Positions 1-11,010 of a DNA stretch of 64,000 nt are shown here, in pieces; the first letter of the stretch is position 1; each line of letters opens with the position of its first letter. A program made the position numbers and the translations under genes. The DNA comes from Micrasema longulum (taxonomy: Eukaryota > Arthropoda > Insecta > Trichoptera > Brachycentridae), in NCBI GenBank assembly GCA_022494885.1, contig JAGVSM010004882.1:62001-126000 (forward strand), read 5' to 3'. Below the pieces are notes generated by a model. The model searched no databases. It was not told the DNA's origin and saw only the letters and a list, made by a program, of their open reading frames with translations.

Positions 1-50
1 CTACTCCTGAAGGAGTAGTTTTAGTTCCTGAAGGAGTAGTTTTAAGTTTT
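1..50. repeat. 21-bp tandem duplication with internal palindrome
   Basis: Two near-identical 21-bp units beginning cctgaaggagtag lie at about 6-26 and 27-47. The first is preceded by ctactcct, so ctactcctgaaggagtag is an 18-bp imperfect palindrome. The array is cut by the window edge, so its true length is unknown. Confidence 0.7.
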
Positions 51-86
51 GACCATTAGTTTCTTTCTCCCGTTTTGAATTCAACT

Positions 87-163
87 ATGCTGAATTGTGT
101 CGTTTTAATGTGTAGAAATACTGCTGGAATAAAAAAGAAACAGGATGGGATCACATTTCATTT
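87..163 (+). CDS. THAP-type zinc-finger first exon (partial)
   Basis: An ATG at 87 opens 25 codons (MLNC, then VVLMC, then ...DGITFH) and runs into a perfect splice donor GTAAGT at 164-169, splitting the next codon after TT. THAP domains are C2CH zinc-finger DNA-binding modules at the extreme N-terminus of proteins. They begin M-x-x-C, a second Cys 4-5 residues on, a basic stretch and then an ITFHxFP-like segment, and insects often split them at this point. Both cysteines and the His-bearing segment are present. No downstream exon carrying the remaining Cys/His and the AVPTIF-like box was found. It may be the start of a gene continuing far away, or a relic of a THAP transposase. The family call rests on motif order only. 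Confidence 0.55.
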
Positions 164-874
164 GTAAGTAGCAAATGCATACGTAAGTGGCAAATGTATT
201 ACTAAAAAAATTCACATCAGGTTGTCAAAGAAAACGGACGTTTTGTTAGTGTTGCCAGGGTAGTCAATTTTTTACGCTACTTTGCTCATTTTATGAGATT
301 GCTAACGAAAATTGGACCTCTTAGATTGAACAACGCTGTGGTGGACATTTGACTGACATTATCTTTAAAACATCAAATGTTATTTAACATGACACAAAAA
401 TATCCGTTTTATGTAAAATAAAATATGCTTTTTTTAAGTCAAAAGTTCATTAATTTGACTCCTCAGATTAAATTACGCTTTCATTATTTACTATGTTGTG
501 TCAATCAATGTTCACGCGTGTACAATAATATTTTAGGGAAATGAACAAATTGCTTTAAAAAAATATATATATTATCTTACATTTGTGTTATGATTATATT
601 TTTCACGATCTGGCAACATTATAAGGCGACTTCACGCATGCGCGCGGCGAAAGTGGAGTAAAGTGGAGAGTTTTTTGGACACAGTCCGATGTATTCAAAT
701 ATGATTCTACGCTCCTTCTGGACGATTCTTAATTCTATGGTTATTCGAATATAAATTGAATGAATGTATATATTATTTTTCTTAACCTTCCCAATGCGAG
801 ATATTTTTAAGTATCTATTCTTTATTATTTAGACGGTATAAATTATAAAATTATTAGTAGGAACAATCGGGACA
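164..874. other. AT-rich stretch, no gene seen
   Basis: Would be intron if the exon at 87-163 is used. No protein similarity or repeat family was recognised. A short GC-richer patch (gcatgcgcgcggcg) lies near 637-650. Confidence 0.5.
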
Positions 875-962
875 ATGTATAAATGTAGAGGAAACAGGGT
901 ATGTAAAGTGGGTTATGTAAGGACAGAGTGGTGCGGCGTTCTATTCTATCCACAGTGGTGTG
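875..962 (+). mobile_element. LINE 3'-end fragment, NRRAC/TTTG-tail family
   Basis: Reads aatgtagaggaaacag, then ggacagagtggtgcggcgttctattct. This matches the terminal coding segment of the better copy at 53455-53794 (MNVEEA followed by a WRSIL-like segment) and the copy at 6560-6830. It is degenerate, and the tail is lost. Confidence 0.5.
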
Positions 963-975
963 GTGTTCTACCGAC

Positions 976-1568
976 ACAGAACGTTTATGTGAGAATTTCC
1001 CTTCATATTAACCCCGGTAAAATATAATACGTATAAAAATATATGAAGTGTATTTATTATAATTAATTGTATTTTCAAAATATTGTGGAGAAAGGTTTTC
1101 ATACATAAATGTAAAAAAGAAATTCAATAAAAATACGTTTGTAGAGAAACGCGACGTGTTTGGTCTTGGTTGTTGTGACGTTAAGATTCGTGATATTTTT
1201 CTACACAAATTTCAATGGCAAGGAACAAATATACACGAATTGTGACGTATTAGGGGCGTGGCCAATGGAATCACCGTTTTCGCGGGAATTAAAAATTAAA
1301 AATTTAAAAGTATTTTTATGCTACTAATAATTAGCACAATTTTTTTTTACAGGACAGTATTTTATGGACCTTTATTAATTTTAAAATGTTTAAAAAAGTC
1401 ATATTTTCCTATTCCCCCTTGATAGAAATTGCTTTGTACAGGTGCTGACCGAATTCCAAGAAAATGTTTATGTCAAATAAGTCTTTTCTGTCATTAAAAT
1501 AAGTTGCAGATAATTAGTATGGTTTAAAAGTAGCTTTCTTACATGAAGACTAAGAGCAATCAACGCAT
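976..1568. other. AT-rich stretch, nothing recognised
   Basis: A 66-codon minus-strand frame at 1008-1208 has no recognisable domain and a composition expected by chance in AT-rich DNA. Confidence 0.5.
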
Positions 1569-1807
1569 CAGGGCCTGTATTACAAGGGATAGTTGACAGT
1601 TATCTTCAATGTTATCTATAAAGTAAAATTAAGTTCTCTGTATGAAAAATATAGCACGTACGCATTTTTTTAACGTGTTCAACTAAAGGTTACCGACGAA
1701 GATACTTATAATTTGCAAACAAACATACAAATTTTGTACATAAATTTCGATTTTACTTTGTAGACCTTCAAAGATAACTGTTAACTGCCCATTGTAATTG
1801 GAGCCCT
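1569..1807. mobile_element. MITE with about 60-bp inverted ends (family M1)
   Basis: The left end starts CAGGGCCTGTATTACAAGGG. The reverse complement of the right end starts CAGGGCTCCAATTACAATGG, and the similarity runs on through gttaacagttatctt and aaagtaaaat. The interior holds ggttaccgacgaagatactt, which recurs at 1838-2012 and 55081-55235. There is no coding capacity, so it is a non-autonomous DNA element. Superfamily unassigned. Confidence 0.75.
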
Positions 1808-1837
1808 GAGATCGAAATCCGTGTACTAAAATCGATT

Positions 1838-2012
1838 TTTTTTTACAAAAATGTTTATATTTGTATCACAATTTAAAGTATCTTCGACGGTAACCTGTAA
1901 TTAAACATGTTTTTAAAAAATATACATATTCTGTATCATACTAAAAACTTTATTTTACTTTGTAGATAAAATTAAAGATAACTGTTAACTTCCCATTGTA
2001 ATACGGGCCCAG
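1838..2012 (-). mobile_element. Second M1 MITE fragment, opposite orientation
   Basis: Contains aaagtatcttcgacggtaacc, the reverse complement of the M1 interior, and ends with aaagataactgttaac followed by cccattgtaatacgggccc, the M1 terminus. It abuts the copy at 1569-1807 on one side and a SINE on the other. Confidence 0.7.
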
Positions 2013-2155
2013 GTGCCAGTCAAGGAACAGTAAAAACACCTCTGTAAATAAATATCTCATGTTAATTTACTCCCGAATCTAAATTAAGACTTCATACATG
2101 AGCAATATGGGCATGGTAGGCAAACGCACTAATACTACACCGCGAGGCGGAAAAT
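2013..2155 (-). mobile_element. SINE-C fragment (tRNA-derived)
   Basis: On the minus strand it starts with a degenerate tRNA-like head (ccgcggtgtagtattagtgcg) and runs into body sequence ending caggtgccagtcaagg on the plus strand. Both parts match the full-length copy at 41775-42046. The B box is worn. Confidence 0.6.
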
Positions 2156-2449
2156 ATATTATGCGAGTACCAATACAGTGTCATATCAACGAGGAATTTC
2201 ACTGTTTTTTTTATATTTTTTATATACTACTAAACTAAGATAAAAAATGTTTTTTTACATTTTTAAGTATCGTGCTATCGGCGCTTTGATTTTTTAAAGT
2301 TTTGTATTTCTGAAATCACTCCGCGTGTGAAGTCTAAAGTTCTCTTCCGCTTCATCTAGGTCAGTTCTGCCGATTGGTCCGTTGACGGTAAATAGATCGG
2401 AAATCTTCCACAGCTCTCTTACCATTGGTTGAGTCGTATGGACTTGTGA

Positions 2450-2605
2450 CGTCGTTCAAAGTAGTTCGTTTTTATGAAAATATTTTTTTCGTACATTTTC
2501 ATGAAACTTTTCCGTACTCTATTTTTTACCGCGCGTAAGAAAACATTTTTTCATATCTAATTTCCCGCAGTGCTGAAGTTCCTCATTCAGTTTGTAAAAA
2601 TCTTT
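2450..2605 (+). repeat. Dispersed repeat E, copy 1
   Basis: The segment attttttaccgcgcg...catttttt...tttcccgcag...gttcctcatt matches 28330-28530 in the same order and orientation, with many substitutions and small gaps. Function and class unknown. Confidence 0.5.
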
Positions 2606-4139
2606 TTCAAATAGCATTTAAAAGAGAGGTAAAATAGTAGTAGTGTTTCATCAAATCATCGTATTTCTTTCATAGCGATGGTTGGAAGGCCAAGCTGCTT
2701 TCAATCCCGATAAAATATATCATTATATCGGGAAAACTTTTATTGATGCACGACTCAACTAATCAATCGCATAAATAATTTCTCCCGGGTAAAATCCAGT
2801 ATTCGATATAAAACAATAATTCGATTGCAAAATAAAATAATTCCATTCTTAGGTACGAAAATAATATAAGTGTGGGATACTATGCAAAACTATAATATTT
2901 AAACGCGTTAAGAAACATTAAACTGTTAGTTTTATTTATTATTTAAAATACAGAATTTCTTGGTGGAACTGCATTTATTTAATAATAATAAAAACTCTGT
3001 ATTTAATTGTTCTCATTTTATTTATAATTTGTACCAGTGAATGGATTTCGCGGTGACCGACATCGACTGAGAAAAATCTGAATGTAGAATTTTCATCACT
3101 ATAAGTATTATTCAAAAACTTTAAGCAAGGATAATAGCAGTGTATTGATCGAACTTTATATTACTCTACAAAAACAGTGTTAGTACTGAGTGTTATGTTT
3201 GAAATTTTTCACAATAATTACTTCTTTAACGACGCTTTGAAATATAATGTTAACGTTACTGCGTCCAACCCTTTATATTTAGCACCGAGCATTTTGCAAA
3301 CGTATTTTTTAATTTAATTTTTTCGTAGAAATATTTAATTAACAGTTTCTGCGCTCACTTCCCTATGCAGGGAAGGGAGGGAAGAAATAAAATAATAAAT
3401 AAAAAATAAGCTGCCACCTTACAGCAATAGACGAAGATTTTAATTTAGTAAGTTCTTAGCACGAGTCGCTCAAAGGGGTGAATTTAACCCCATTTTAGTA
3501 TCTTGACCTGCTGTCACTGAATTATGGGCCTTTATTGTCGCATTATTCTCGGGTACGTGGATTCAAATGTTTGTAGAATGTTCACCAATGAACCGTAACA
3601 GTTTTAAACTTTTTTTTTTATATGGTGCAATGTCCTTAAGGGCAAAATAGTTTAAACATTTTATGAAAAAAAAGCCTAGATATTAAAAGAAGAAAAGAAA
3701 TTATATGGTGATCATTATAGAAAAAGATAATGATTATAAATCCACAATGAAGGGATATTTATCATATAATGTTTATTGTAAAACATATCAATGGACTTCC
3801 TTTTATTGTTTTTCGAATACTTCAATATTGATTTGTAAAGTTTTCATTCATAAGAATTAACAAAAATAAAATGTAATATTGGTGACCTACCTACATACCG
3901 TTTTTAAGAATGAATAAGGCTAGGCTAATCTGGCCTGGTATAAATAGGCACATCAAACTTATATTCAAATCTAGTGATAAGTGATGTGTATTAAACTACA
4001 TTTGTATATTATCTGCCATTCCCAAACTGTTTTAAAATATAGTTTTACATTAATTTTGTTCTCAAAAGCTTTCTACAAAGTAAAATGTTATCTACAAAAT
4101 TAAAATCTCAGAATCGAATTGGGACCGAAGAAACATTTT
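2606..4139. other. AT-rich stretch, no gene
   Basis: No supported coding region. A short hairpin with CCCGATA/TATCGGG-type arms sits near 2706-2732. A segment near 3605-3650 resembles a LINE 3' UTR (gtccttaagggcaaaa) and may relate to the tail at 38240-38270. Confidence 0.4.
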
Positions 4140-4640
4140 TGAATTTGTTATTTTTTTATTTGAAATTTATTTACTAACCCTTACATTTTACAAAAATAAT
4201 ATTTAATTTTTATTTATACTCTGTTGTTGATAATAACATTTTTTACGCCTTTTGAGAAGTTTGTCTGGGTCTTTTGTTTAGTTTTGTCTGGTAGTTTATT
4301 GTAAAATTTCAGTCCCTGATTTATTAGTCTCGATTGTCCTTGTCTTGTTTTGGAATGTCGTTTGTGATATTGTTCTCATATTCTTGTATTATGTCCATAT
4401 TTATTACATTTTTTTTCAAGTTTTAGTTCTTTGTCTACAATGATATCAGTGGCTAAATTATGAATAAATTTTTGAGATTCTAGTTGAAAAAGTTCATTAA
4501 CATTTCATTATTTAGTTATTTAAAGAATTTTTTAGTTGGTGTTAGATAAGGGAAGACATTTACGAGCTTCAATTTTATTTTTGCTGTCGTAGTCTGTTTA
4601 TGTCATATTGGTTTCCTGTTTCCCATTGGTTGAACGGTTA
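4140..4640 (-). mobile_element. LINE C-terminal relic with 3' UTR
   Basis: Read on the minus strand, a broken frame gives KKCNKYGHNTRI, then GLKFYNKLPDKTKQ. The pattern is the HNTR(N/R)...YNxLP motif typical of the C-terminus of CR1/Jockey-type reverse transcriptase ORFs. It then runs into an AT-rich tail ending aaaatgtaagggttagtaaat. Stops and frameshifts are present, so it is inactive. Clade assignment is provisional. Confidence 0.6.
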
Positions 4641-4689
4641 TTTATGGAAACATTATTTTTTTGTAAAATAAAATGTATATGCTTTATAA

Positions 4690-5205
4690 ACATTTGCTGT
4701 AACTTCAAGTGCACCAAAAGGATCTCACTGGGGCACGTCTTTTTTTACTGTACATAAATAATTTACTGTCCTTGTTCCCCGATGTCAAATTCATTTTTTA
4801 TGCTGATGACCTGAAACTATTTAGAAATATGAAAAGTTTAAATAATACCAATATTCTGTAAAAAAATAAAGATAAGCTAATTGAATTCGTTTCATCGATC
4901 TAAAAAACCCGTTTAGTAAAAAAAAAGTTTTATAAATTGAGCCACTGAACAGGTTTATCCTATTAATGATCTGGGTGTTATTTTTGATATCAAATTAGCT
5001 TTCTCACATCGACATGAAATTATCTGCTATAAAAAAAATAGGTTTTGTTATACGCAACGTTCAATATTTTCAAAATTTTGAAACGACAGAAATCTTATTT
5101 TGTTTTCTTGTAAGATCCCAACTAGAGTATGCAAATAAAGTTTTTGAAATACATGAAATTAAATTTAGGTGTACCCATGTCAGATATAAAGTGTCAAAAT
5201 AAAAG
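4690..5205 (+). mobile_element. LINE reverse-transcriptase relic
   Basis: Around 4717-4740 the frame reads PKGSHWGTS, a decayed form of the RT motif PQGSxLGPLLF. At 4795-4825 follows FYADDLKLF-like sequence (tatgctgatgacctgaaactattt), the catalytic YADD box. At 5014-5135 comes KKIGFVIRN and FLVRSQLEYANKVFE, the usual LxRSxLEYAxxVW segment downstream of the RT core. Frames change between motifs, and large parts of the RT and all of the endonuclease are missing. It is a dead, internally deleted copy of a CR1/Jockey-like LINE. It lies tail-to-head with the minus-strand relic at 4140-4640. Confidence 0.8.
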
Positions 5206-5250
5206 TCCTCCTCAAGAGCAGGAAAACAATAAACGATCTTTTTTTTAAAA

Positions 5251-5575
5251 TTTGTTGCAACAGAGGGGAAAAACATTTTTGAGTAGGAAATATGGAAGTC
5301 TAGGCATTTACAGGGCTTATGACCTGTCATTGGTTGATTTAAGTGGCCACTTAATACAATATTACTGTGTAACATTCACCATTCTGCCTATGTTTAAGCA
5401 TCCACATTTCCTCAACTCTTCCATCTGGGAATTTTGTTAAGTAAAAGAGCTGAAACCTGTATCATGTGGGTAAGATTCATCCGGCTAAACCATTCCACCT
5501 ACTAGGCAACGCCTGAAAATAATTTTCCAATTTCCAGCCTGTCTGCAAACATTTGGACATACTCAAAATATTATT
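5251..5575 (+). mobile_element. rep-A element, near full length
   Basis: Carries the conserved rep-A core (ggcatttacagggcttatga, cctgtcattgg, taagtggccactt) and the downstream block (cttccatctg, gaagagctgaaacct-like). It ends in the inverted terminus caaacatttggacatactca. The family recurs about 16 times in this window and has no coding capacity. Confidence 0.8.
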
Positions 5576-6090
5576 GACCTCTTTTTCATTAACAAATTAT
5601 TAAATAATAAACCAGAATACTTTGAACAGAACATCCATATATTTTCGTATTTTACATAGACCTACTAGCTTTATTTTCTGTTTCAGAGTCATCATAGTGC
5701 CAATTATATTCGAATTGTGGTGAATTCCAATTTTATCTCCAATAAGCTCACACATATTACAAATTAAATTATATTTTAATTTGATGTCTGGCAATATTCA
5801 AAACGACACAGTACTTGCTTTCAATATTTTGCTTATTAAAATTATTGCTAATACCAGAATTTATTTTATCTTAGTAGAAAAATATATAATATTATAAATA
5901 ACGCAAATGAAAAATAAAACGTCACCAAATAATTATTGACAGATATGTAACATTTGAGAAATACCTAAATTATGTGAAATCTCGCATACTTTAACTAGAT
6001 AAATAAACTTCGAGGGATATGAAAATCATAAACATGACAGAATGGTCAATGTGAACATGACAGTGGTAGTTCTTGGTTATACCACAGCAG
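5576..6090. other. AT-rich spacer
   Basis: Nothing recognised. Small frames at 5600-5794 on the minus strand have no domain. Confidence 0.4.
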
Positions 6091-6095
6091 CTTAC

Positions 6096-6234
6096 CCACC
6101 ACGTACCGCACACCGCATCTGAGGACATAAGTCTCCTTGGCGGTGCCCACATCCACGGAAAATTTGCTCGTTGTCAAACGAGAAAAGCTGCCCGAAGGAG
6201 CTCTCTGAGCTCTGGTAGCCTTAGCATCTTTGTG
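6096..6234 (-). CDS. Candidate internal exon, unknown protein
   Basis: On the minus strand a pyrimidine-rich acceptor (ttactttctttcag) precedes 139 bp of GC-balanced open frame that ends at a GTAAG donor (6091-6095). The frame reads HKDAKATRAQRAPSG, then SFSRLTTSKFSVDVGTAK, then ETYVLRCGVRYVV. Base composition is clearly unlike the AT-rich surroundings. No domain is recognised. The opposite strand is also open, which weakens the case. It could be a host exon or an unrecognised transposon piece. Confidence 0.3.
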
Positions 6235-6559
6235 CTGAAAGAAAGTAATCCAGAAGTACATAATATGTATTTCATTGGATTGAGAAGAGAGGGAAGTGAA
6301 TTCTTCACTGACTGGGATTAAATTGATTGGATATGAATGGTTATACCACATACAACTCTTTATCCTTTTGTTAGTGTTAAATACGTTTTGATTTTAGTGT
6401 TAACTTGTATAATTAAAAATATATCTATTTTCGTTCCAATGATTTACATTCTTCCAATTTTGAGGGCATTTTCAACCAGTCGTAAATAACCTATTTTTGA
6501 GAGTGGGGGTTAAGCTGTGGTGGAGCCGGCGGTGAACATTGGACTTTTAATCCGCTAGT

Positions 6560-6830
6560 CCGCGACACTACCAAGGGACCATAACTAAACGAACAAACAA
6601 ATAAACCATCACGCCGTTTCCTCCTAGGATTAGGCAGAGGATAGAACGCCACATCACTCACAGACCTCGCTTCCTCTACATTCATTCATCTTTTCATACA
6701 CGCACGCCGATTATTCCAACTCTTGTCATGTTTATCTTCAAATAATTGATGGAATCGACCGTGCTATGTCTCTCTCGGTCTTCCTCGTTTTCCGCATCAC
6801 AATCCCATTGTACACGTGCTCACAAAAAAT
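6560..6830 (-). mobile_element. LINE 3'-end fragment, NRRAC/TTTG-tail family
   Basis: Minus strand: upstream decayed coding with a GRPRKT-type region near 6760-6790, then NNRRACMKR (aataatcggcgtgcgtgtatg), MNVEEARSV, then YPLPNP and a tail that degenerates from tttgtttgtt. It matches 53455-53794 and the split copy at 37885-38475 in the same motif order. The family is LINE-like (RTE/CR1-type C-terminus). Confidence 0.65.
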
Positions 6831-7156
6831 AACTAATTTGATTTAAAAAGTAACGACAGCGAGGGGCTAGGTCGTGTGACGGGCGCTTTTTGTAGAAATT
6901 TATTGTAAATTGTAAATCAAAATTAAATTATCTTACCATATTTATCTCAGAGTAATAATGCGTGAACTTATAGAGAAGCCCTATTACTATGCTTCATAGA
7001 ACGCAAGCGATGCTGGTTTGTTGCTTAGCAACAAATTGGTGGCCACTTTGTTTTATTTGACAACATAAACATAACGGTTTAATCGGATGCTTTTGTAGCT
7101 GTGCTTGGCTTTGTAAATAACTGGGATAATTACGTTATAATAAATAAAAATCGACT
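6831..7156. other. AT-rich spacer upstream of THAP exon
   Basis: No coding signal. If the THAP exon at 7157 is real, its promoter and 5' UTR would lie here. No convincing TATA or initiator was identified. Confidence 0.3.
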
Positions 7157-7227
7157 ATGGTGAATTGCAGTATGTTTGGTTGCAGCAGTAGGAGCGTCAG
7201 AGGTGTTAAAGGAGACAGTTTTCACAG
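7157..7227 (+). CDS. THAP-type zinc-finger first exon (partial)
   Basis: The ATG at 7157 opens MVNCSMFGCSSRSVRG, then VKGDSFH, then a split codon AG before a GTAATT donor at 7228. This is the classic THAP start: M-x-x-C, Cys after four residues, small and basic residues, then SFHR. It resembles the exon at 87-163 in architecture and donor position but differs in sequence, so it is not a simple recent duplicate. The nearest acceptor-like site (tttcttcag near 7340) opens only a short frame without a THAP continuation. It may be the first exon of a THAP gene with a long intron, or a transposase relic. Confidence 0.6.
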
Positions 7228-8470
7228 GTAATTGATTTCGAATATTTTACTATGATTTACATTGATTTTTGGCATTAATTGTCCCTACACGTGTATTATG
7301 TTGGTTAACAACTTTCCTTATATCAACATATTTTCTTCAGATACTATTTTTTCTCAATTGAGGAGATAAATTTGTGAATTAAAGTAGGTTTACTGTTGAT
7401 AATGACAGTTAATTATGGGCAATATGTCAGGGCAGCACTAGGCATCCATATAAAGTTTGAGTTTTTATCGAGTAGAGGTCGATTCAAAATTTACTTGAAA
7501 ATAGTAATGTTAACCTTGGAATCGCATCTAAAATGACGTGTCCAAATTTCAGGCCGCTACGACTCGCCGTTTCGGAGATGTGACGGACAAACAAACAAAC
7601 TCAACACAGGACTTTGGTTCCCCATGGAGGTGGAATTTATGTCTCAATTAATGTAAGATACGTATATTGTGATTAAAATAAATAAAAAATAAACACACAC
7701 AAGTATTTTCAATTTTATAAAATAAATAAAGGCGAATTATAGAAAAATAAATTGGAATAACCCTGCAATAATAAATACACAGGTACATATATAAAAGTAT
7801 TTACAATGCAAATTAATATTCATTTGGCAATCCTCGACCTGAGTACGGCCCATTGTTTTGCTGCGAACTGTAGCTAACTTAATACCCAATAGTCAATAAT
7901 GGTTTTCCTACGTTTGGGCTCCTCCACTATAACTTGGCGCATTATTACTCTGAGATATTTATGGATTATCCTAGAACTTTTTCAAAAAAAGGTACCTACT
8001 TGTGAGTCAAAATATTATTATGTAGGTACTTTATTCTAAATGTAAACATTTTGATTGATAAATATTTGAAGAAGTTTAGGATTTAACACTGAAATATTTA
8101 GTATTATGCATATGTTTGTTGTAACAACTAATTAATTAATGTATCATCAGGATTGGTAGGTCTAGTTGATTTAAGACTTCAGATGGGTGAGAATGAAAGA
8201 TGCACGCTTATTTGATTGTAATTTAGTATGTACATATCACTAAGATAATGATTTGAGTTAAAGATATTAAGTAATATGTCATTTTTAAAGAAATGTAAGT
8301 GTTCTATTATAAAGTTTTAAACACTGTAAACTGAGGATCAATCACACACTTAGTATTATGAATACTCCCAAGATTTAAACATAAACAAGAGTCAAATTGT
8401 TATTGTAGTGTTTTCTATTCAAGGGATAAGTTTTGATTTTTGAAACGACAAATTGATTTATATTTTTTTC
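7228..8470. other. Putative intron or spacer
   Basis: Mostly AT-rich. A segment at about 7530-7625 (ccaaatttcaggccgctacg, then ctcgccgtttcggagatgtg followed by acaaacaaacaaac) is GC-richer and has the look of a dispersed insect repeat, but no second copy is seen here. Confidence 0.35.
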
Positions 8471-8472
8471 AG

Positions 8473-9110
8473 AAGAGTGTCTGGTACGCCATGTTACCGA
8501 ATGATACGATAGCCAGCACCGGCAATAGCGACGGCGTCCTTTCAGCTGGATCTATATAGGCATACCCGAGAATGATATTTTTACTTCACCTCATCCCTTG
8601 TTCCCTCTGTTCGATTCTTCCTCTCCCCTTCCAGCCCCCTCCCGGCGGCTCCCACTAATCGTGTACATACATCCACTCTCACGGAAGCCGACGTGACCGG
8701 GATGCGAAGCAGCGTCCAAGTGTATACCCCAGTCCACGAGGAAGCGAGAAAAATACACATTTTTAACGGACCAAGTTTCGAAAGGAACGCGGCGTCCACG
8801 AAGAATGCAAAAACACGGGAAATAAAAGGTTTATTTTTTTTACTCATTTTCTCATTTGTTCGACAGTTTCGTTTCGTTCAGAGCCGCGGCTCCATCCTGT
8901 GCAGGTCCACCATTACGGGCTACTGCCGTAATCAATATTGATCGGGAGCACATTGTGTGTATACATTATTTTGGCAGTAAAACGATAAAAAAAATGCCGG
9001 AATCTGGCGACCGCCATCGGCTCTTGTCACGCCGCTTTATTCGCGCTAAAGATCATGTCGCAGTTACTCTTCGTTCGAGCTCTGCCGGTGGGCGTTCCCG
9101 GCAGGCCTAA
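8473..9110. other. GC-rich, CpG-containing island of unknown nature
   Basis: After a good acceptor-like tract (tatttttttcag, ending 8472), GC content rises to near 50 percent and CpG is frequent (gcgacggcg, gaacgcggcg, cgcgctaaag). Open frames run on both strands (for example 8693-8941 plus and 8581-8847 minus), but neither shows a domain and they overlap each other. It could be a terminal exon/UTR, a promoter-proximal region, or a decayed foreign insertion. No repeat copy elsewhere in the window was seen. Confidence 0.35.
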
Positions 9111-10320
9111 GACGTGTTTCAATTGTTGATAGATCTAACCAAGATTGGATAAGTAGACACGAATGATGATGAATAAATAGGTAATGAGCGATATTAATTT
9201 CACACACTGCACGATGAACGGCTCGACAAATTGCCTGCAGCAAGGCGTATGCTACCTTCTATTGTCTATGATTTGCTTCCGAAAGCCGTGCTGTGAACAA
9301 TGAACGAATTGTGTATAATATACAATCATGATGTAATATTTGGAAGAAAACGCAATCATTGGTTTGAATTACATCTTCAAATGTAATACCCACTCAAACA
9401 TTTCAATATTTTAAGTTTGGTTGAGCTGAGAAACAGATTCTATTATTTAAAAAAAATAATGTGTTCTTTGGAAATCAGTATTTTTAAAATTTATTTTTAA
9501 TTTTAGTTTTAACAAACATATTGTTGTACAAGAATGATACCAAATAAACACGACAAATACCTTCATTATTCGTCACAAGACTCAACAAGACAATTTATAT
9601 GGCTTGCGTCAAATTTTAGAACCATAATTATTAAGGAGTGAGAGAAAAAAATACATGAACATTCAAAAGTAAAAATAACAAAAAATAAATACTAAAATTG
9701 AAATCAAAATACGTACATAATAGACAAAAAGTTTTTTTTTATTCATTGTATACTCCTGATCAAAGAGCTTATCTAGTACATTTTAAGTACCCTTTTAAAT
9801 AATAGATACAATTATAACATTTTTTAATGTTTTTTAATCGAACTGTTATTTTACGAGACATTAGAAATGTTTTGCTAAAATCTAGTACTTACATAATATT
9901 TAATTTTGATGATTACTTTTAAACAATATATAAATAATTAAATTGTGATACGAAAAATAACCGGTACCTGTATTTTTTTCTATGTCCGTCAAGGTGGATA
10001 GGATTTTTTTATTCTAAAATATTCATTCTGAGCATTTTTTATAAGATAAAGTATACATAATATATGTATGTGTATATATATATAAGAGGGTGTGTTTATT
10101 TGTGTGTTTGTGTGTATTTATATAGGAATATACGAGTATTTTTACAAACCTACATTTCTGCCTACTACTTCTAAATACCCATGCCCGGGCTATAAGCATA
10201 TGTGGGATTTTTTTATTCTTTATTTCGTTTTTTTATGCTATGTATACTTACTTACTTGCAACGATATATATGATAAAAAAAGTGTTCAATGATTGATTGA
10301 GGTTGACTTTTTAGATCTTT
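9111..10320. other. AT-rich stretch with short dinucleotide tract
   Basis: No gene recognised. A mixed TA/TG run lies near 10055-10115. Confidence 0.45.
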
Positions 10321-10321
10321 T

Positions 10322-10425
10322 TTTTGCACCACAACAGGCCAGGAGGCTCAATAATTGCGCAAATTACAGCGCAAAACACCCAGACTTGAGAAAATTTCAC
10401 CGGGAATTGAACCCGGAACTTAAAC
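10322..10425 (-). mobile_element. SINE-B fragment (tRNA-derived)
   Basis: The plus strand reads tttgcaccacaacaggccag, aacacccagacttgag and caccgggaattgaacccgga. These match in order the 3' tail, body and B box of the fuller copies at 21081-21248 and 48181-48335. The copy stops before the A box. Confidence 0.75.
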
Positions 10426-10435
10426 AAATAACTAC

Positions 10436-11010
10436 TTGACGTACTGCAAATCTGACGTCCATGCAAAAACAGACCGAATTTCGGCTAACCCAATTATAAT
10501 GAACATTAAGACAGGTATCCAGAAGCTGAAATGCAAACATCAGAACATCTACAACGGTTGGATAAAGGGACACGGCAAAATCCTTGGCAACGAAAAGGCG
10601 GAAAGGCTTGGGAGGCTACTCTCAAAAGGCCAGCCCCCGATTTCGCCAATTTTCCGCTCAACTATGCCAAAAAAAAAAAACAATAAGCTGGACTTTTTAT
10701 CTTTGGAATGACCGTCATATGAAAGAAACTACCGTACAAATGACTAAACTGTTTTCCTTATCATTTACCATGCCTTTTATTTCAGGAGAATGCAAAAAGC
10801 CGGTTTTGAGCTAACTCAAATCATTATGGGTTCACAAACCTTCATTGTTTCAAAGTATATGAGATCGACAGCAGCCCATGTGATGATGAAACACCTTAAG
10901 ATGCCCCTCACCTGTTGATGCATTGCCCCTTTTTTAGCTTTCAGAGACAACAGCTGGAGGCGCGATGCACAAGTTATGGCGGGGACCTATGCGACTTCGG
11001 ATCGGTGATA
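10436..11010 (+). mobile_element. LINE RNase H domain and C-terminus, relic
   Basis: The first frame (10436-10708) gives NGWIKGHGKILGNEKAERLG, matching the RNase H C-terminal motif W(V/I)xGHxxIxGNExAD of Jockey/R1/I-type LINEs. The usual Asp is Glu here. In a shifted frame near 10875-10950 comes CDDETP and APHLLMHCPFF, the Cys/His cluster (HVLxxCP) that follows RNase H in these elements. Frameshifts make it non-functional. It abuts the 3' side of a SINE-B fragment. Confidence 0.7.

Noticed and set aside
4799..4820. ctgatgac...gaaac resembling a hammerhead core
   Set aside because: It is the coding sequence of the reverse-transcriptase YADD box; the helices of a hammerhead do not form.
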